Shown piece by piece: positions 62,173 to 64,000 of a stretch of DNA of 64,000 bases. Every line of letters starts with the position of its first letter. Within the stretch, counting starts at the first letter, position 1. The DNA comes from Thermoleptolyngbya sichuanensis A183 (lineage in GTDB: Bacteria > Cyanobacteriota > Cyanobacteriia > Elainellales > Elainellaceae): NCBI RefSeq assembly GCF_013177315.1, contig NZ_CP053661.1:3286001-3350000 (forward strand), in the 5' to 3' direction. The notes below the pieces were generated by a model that saw only the letters and a list, made by a program, of their open reading frames with translations, had not been told where the DNA came from and did no database searches. Both the position numbers and the translations under genes were made by a program.

Positions 62173-64000
62173 ATGGCAAAAAAGAAGGGCAAGGGAAAAG
62201 GTGTTAACTACTCCTCACCCTATGGTGACGGCGTGGACTGGGACGTAGACGACTATTTACCCGTTTGGGAACTGCCAGAAGGCGAAACATTTAGCCCCAT
62301 CGAGCCGCTATCTTTTAACGCGGATTTGCAGGGACGATCTCAGCTTTTTCTGCCGCTGTATGTCAACAATGACGGCATTGGCAACGATACAGACGGATTT
62401 AACACGATTACCCTATCGCTCGATCCAGCAGATACAGTCGGTTTTACTCAGGAAACTTATATCTTGAAAGAATCATGGGATGCAATCGCTGGTGATGTTT
62501 TCACAGACCCTTATCGATTTTCCTATCCTCAACCAGAACAATTGGCAGATTACCTGTCAAAAACATTTTTAGTTGATGGTGCTAGTCGCCCATTCAACAC
62601 GCCTCGCCTCATTCCTGGTGGACGCTTCAAGGAAATCATCATTATCATCGAAGATGCTCAAAGCCCGTTGCCTATTCAGCTTGGAGCAGAAAATAACACC
62701 GTTCCCGGCAGCGGCATTGGCAACACTAGCGGCATCAATGTGATTTATGCGGGTGCAGGTAGCGACACAATTGACACAGGCGCTAGCGATGATACCGTGC
62801 GGGGCGAAGAGGGTGACGATTGGCTAGTAGGTGGCAATGGCGACGACATGCTCTACGGTGAAGCTGGTAATGACTTGCTGCGGGGCAGCAATAGCCGAAT
62901 TACAGATATTCAAAACTCCAGCTATACCCGCCCAGCAGGTGACTATCTAAATGGTGGTACAGGCAACGATACGCTTTATGGCGAGGGAGGCTGGGACACA
63001 ATTGATGGGATGGAGGGCGATGATCTAATCTACGGCGACAATCCTGACCCTGGCTTGGATAACCCTGATTCTGAAAACCCTTTTACAGACGAACAAGATG
63101 TTTTAAGCGGGGGTAACGGCAACGATGTTATTTTTGGCGGAGCTGATAACGACAAGTTATTTGGTGATGCAGGGGATGATTACTTATCGGGTGGCCCTGG
63201 AAAAGACAGTTTAGAAGGCGGAGATGGGCGCGATCGCTTCGATTTCTACACCTATCGTCCTGGATTTAATGATGACGATTTTATTCGTGACTTCAGCCTG
63301 GCAGACGATACAGTTGGTATTTACATAGGAACCGCAGAATCGTCTAGCTTTCGCAACGTTGGGCTGACTGTCAACAGCGCTATTTTATCCAGCCAGTTTG
63401 TCATTGGCAGCAACGCAACTACAGCCAACCATCGCTTCATTCTTACCTTAAGTAGCTTTGGTGATTCTTCCGCATCCTTGTTTTTCGATCCCGATGGCTC
63501 TGGCCCCACCGAGCAGATTAAGCTAGCCGATCTCAGCAGCGGTGATGGCTCAAGTCTCAGCAATTTCAACCACACGTACATCGTCACCTTTGACGACACG
63601 CGCCGCCGCCCAGCGCCCAGCGACCCCCTGCCGCTAGCGCCCAGCGTGCAGTTTGCCCAAAGCACGCTGCTGATTAACGAAACCGCAGGCGTTGCGACTA
63701 TCACGCTGAATCGCACCGGAACGCTGGCGGGATTGTCTCAGGTCAGCGTGGCGATCGCCGGTGGAACAGCAACTCCCGATGTAGATTTCGGCGCTGCCCC
63801 ATTTCCGCAGACGATCACGTTCGGCATTGGCGAATCCCAGAAGACGATTGAAATTCCCATTCTGAGGGATGCATTTGTAGAAGGAGATGAAACAATTCTG
63901 CTATCTCTTTCCCCCGTAAATAACCCCTTTGCAGGAACACTGGATACGCTGATTGGGAATGTAAATTTAGCAACCGTTACCATCCAAGATGCAGGCGCAA
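62173..64000 (+). CDS. RTX/hemolysin-type calcium-binding protein with Calx-beta domain, partial
   Basis: Open from the ATG at 62173 to the right edge; 609 residues visible, no stop. It opens MAKKKGKGKGVNYSSP with no signal peptide. Residues about 30-180 are an unrecognised domain (SQLFLPLYVNNDGIGNDTDGF). Residues about 190-360 are hemolysin-type repeats (GGxGxDxLxG: LVGGNGDDMLYGEAGND, LSGGNGNDVIFGG). A Calx-beta domain starts at about 490 (FAQSTLLINETAGVATITLNR, then DVDFGAAPFPQTITFGIGES). This is the layout of proteins secreted by type I systems through a C-terminal signal, which lies beyond the edge. Confidence 0.85.
   Translation, partial: MAKKKGKGKGVNYSSPYGDGVDWDVDDYLPVWELPEGETFSPIEPLSFNADLQGRSQLFLPLYVNNDGIGNDTDGFNTITLSLDPADTVGFTQETYILKESWDAIAGDVFTDPYRFSYPQPEQLADYLSKTFLVDGASRPFNTPRLIPGGRFKEIIIIIEDAQSPLPIQLGAENNTVPGSGIGNTSGINVIYAGAGSDTIDTGASDDTVRGEEGDDWLVGGNGDDMLYGEAGNDLLRGSNSRITDIQNSSYTRPAGDYLNGGTGNDTLYGEGGWDTIDGMEGDDLIYGDNPDPGLDNPDSENPFTDEQDVLSGGNGNDVIFGGADNDKLFGDAGDDYLSGGPGKDSLEGGDGRDRFDFYTYRPGFNDDDFIRDFSLADDTVGIYIGTAESSSFRNVGLTVNSAILSSQFVIGSNATTANHRFILTLSSFGDSSASLFFDPDGSGPTEQIKLADLSSGDGSSLSNFNHTYIVTFDDTRRRPAPSDPLPLAPSVQFAQSTLLINETAGVATITLNRTGTLAGLSQVSVAIAGGTATPDVDFGAAPFPQTITFGIGESQKTIEIPILRDAFVEGDETILLSLSPVNNPFAGTLDTLIGNVNLATVTIQDAGA

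Overview
The window is chromosomal DNA from a GC-rich, filamentous-type cyanobacterium, possibly a Leptolyngbya or Thermoleptolyngbya relative (inference). The octamer GCGATCGC (HIP1) recurs throughout, in genes and between them. Several genes are typical of oxygenic phototrophs: petM (cytochrome b6f), ycf37 (photosystem I assembly), ycf39 (photosystem II assembly), a UbiA prenyltransferase of the plastoquinone type, dapL, pdhB, and many cyanobacterial families (DUF1822, DUF4278, DUF4327, DUF1517, DUF2382). I see no rRNA, tRNA or CRISPR array.

Layout. 1-3.4 kb: the N-terminal part of a CHAT caspase-like protein cut by the left edge, a PIN plus DUF1822-like fusion ahead of it, and an XRE regulator with repeated GCCTAA half-sites upstream. 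3.6-9.3 kb: a small membrane protein, a flavin monooxygenase-like protein, then a cluster behind a perfect Fur-family (probably Zur) box: an unknown protein, a CobW/COG0523-like P-loop protein, two metallophosphoesterase-fold proteins with altered metal ligands, and a histidine phosphatase. 9.4-12.8 kb: a membrane protein, ispF, a Nudix hydrolase, RidA and an HNH endonuclease. 13.4-22.6 kb, minus strand: a dynamin-like GTPase, an SDR, a membrane desaturase/hydroxylase with a possible 3' frameshift, a saccharopine dehydrogenase-like enzyme, a PLP decarboxylase-like protein and hisC. 22.9-30.2 kb: ycf37, DUF4327, pdxA, petM, a SmtB/ZiaR-type sensor, ycf39, ubiA, a DCC-family protein and a Uma2 protein. 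30.3-35 kb: an RND efflux pump with its adaptor. 35.9-45.5 kb: an M48 peptidase with TPRs, pdhB, a PAS/GGDEF diguanylate cyclase, a lumenal or exported DUF6816-like protein and an AAA-like ATPase.

45.5-54.6 kb is the most accessory-looking part: a palindromic element, a small protein, a complete IS4-like insertion sequence (1289 bp, 18-bp inverted repeats, perfect 10-bp target duplication), about 1.5 kb with no convincing gene, two DUF2382 (YsnF/AvaK) proteins, a DUF4278 protein and a lipoprotein whose stop codon lies in a MITE. 54.7-64 kb: an orphan Dam-type methylase, dapL, two overlapping exported proteins, a lipoprotein, a DUF1517 protein, a threonine/serine dehydratase, a DUF4058 protein, and a large RTX/Calx-beta protein that runs off the right edge.

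The window is rich in small repeats: two pairs of hairpin MITEs (106 bp with TA ends; about 90 bp), a third palindromic family, a double-hairpin cyanobacterial repeat, AATCCAAAATC-type short repeats, and 12-15-bp minisatellites. Some minisatellites sit in frame inside conserved enzymes. The most interesting leads are the metal-regulated cluster at 5.35-9.3 kb, the PIN-DUF1822/CHAT module with its regulator, the PLP decarboxylase-like enzyme that appears to lack the family's catalytic cysteine, and two probable frameshifts (desaturase tail; small gene ahead of the HNH gene).
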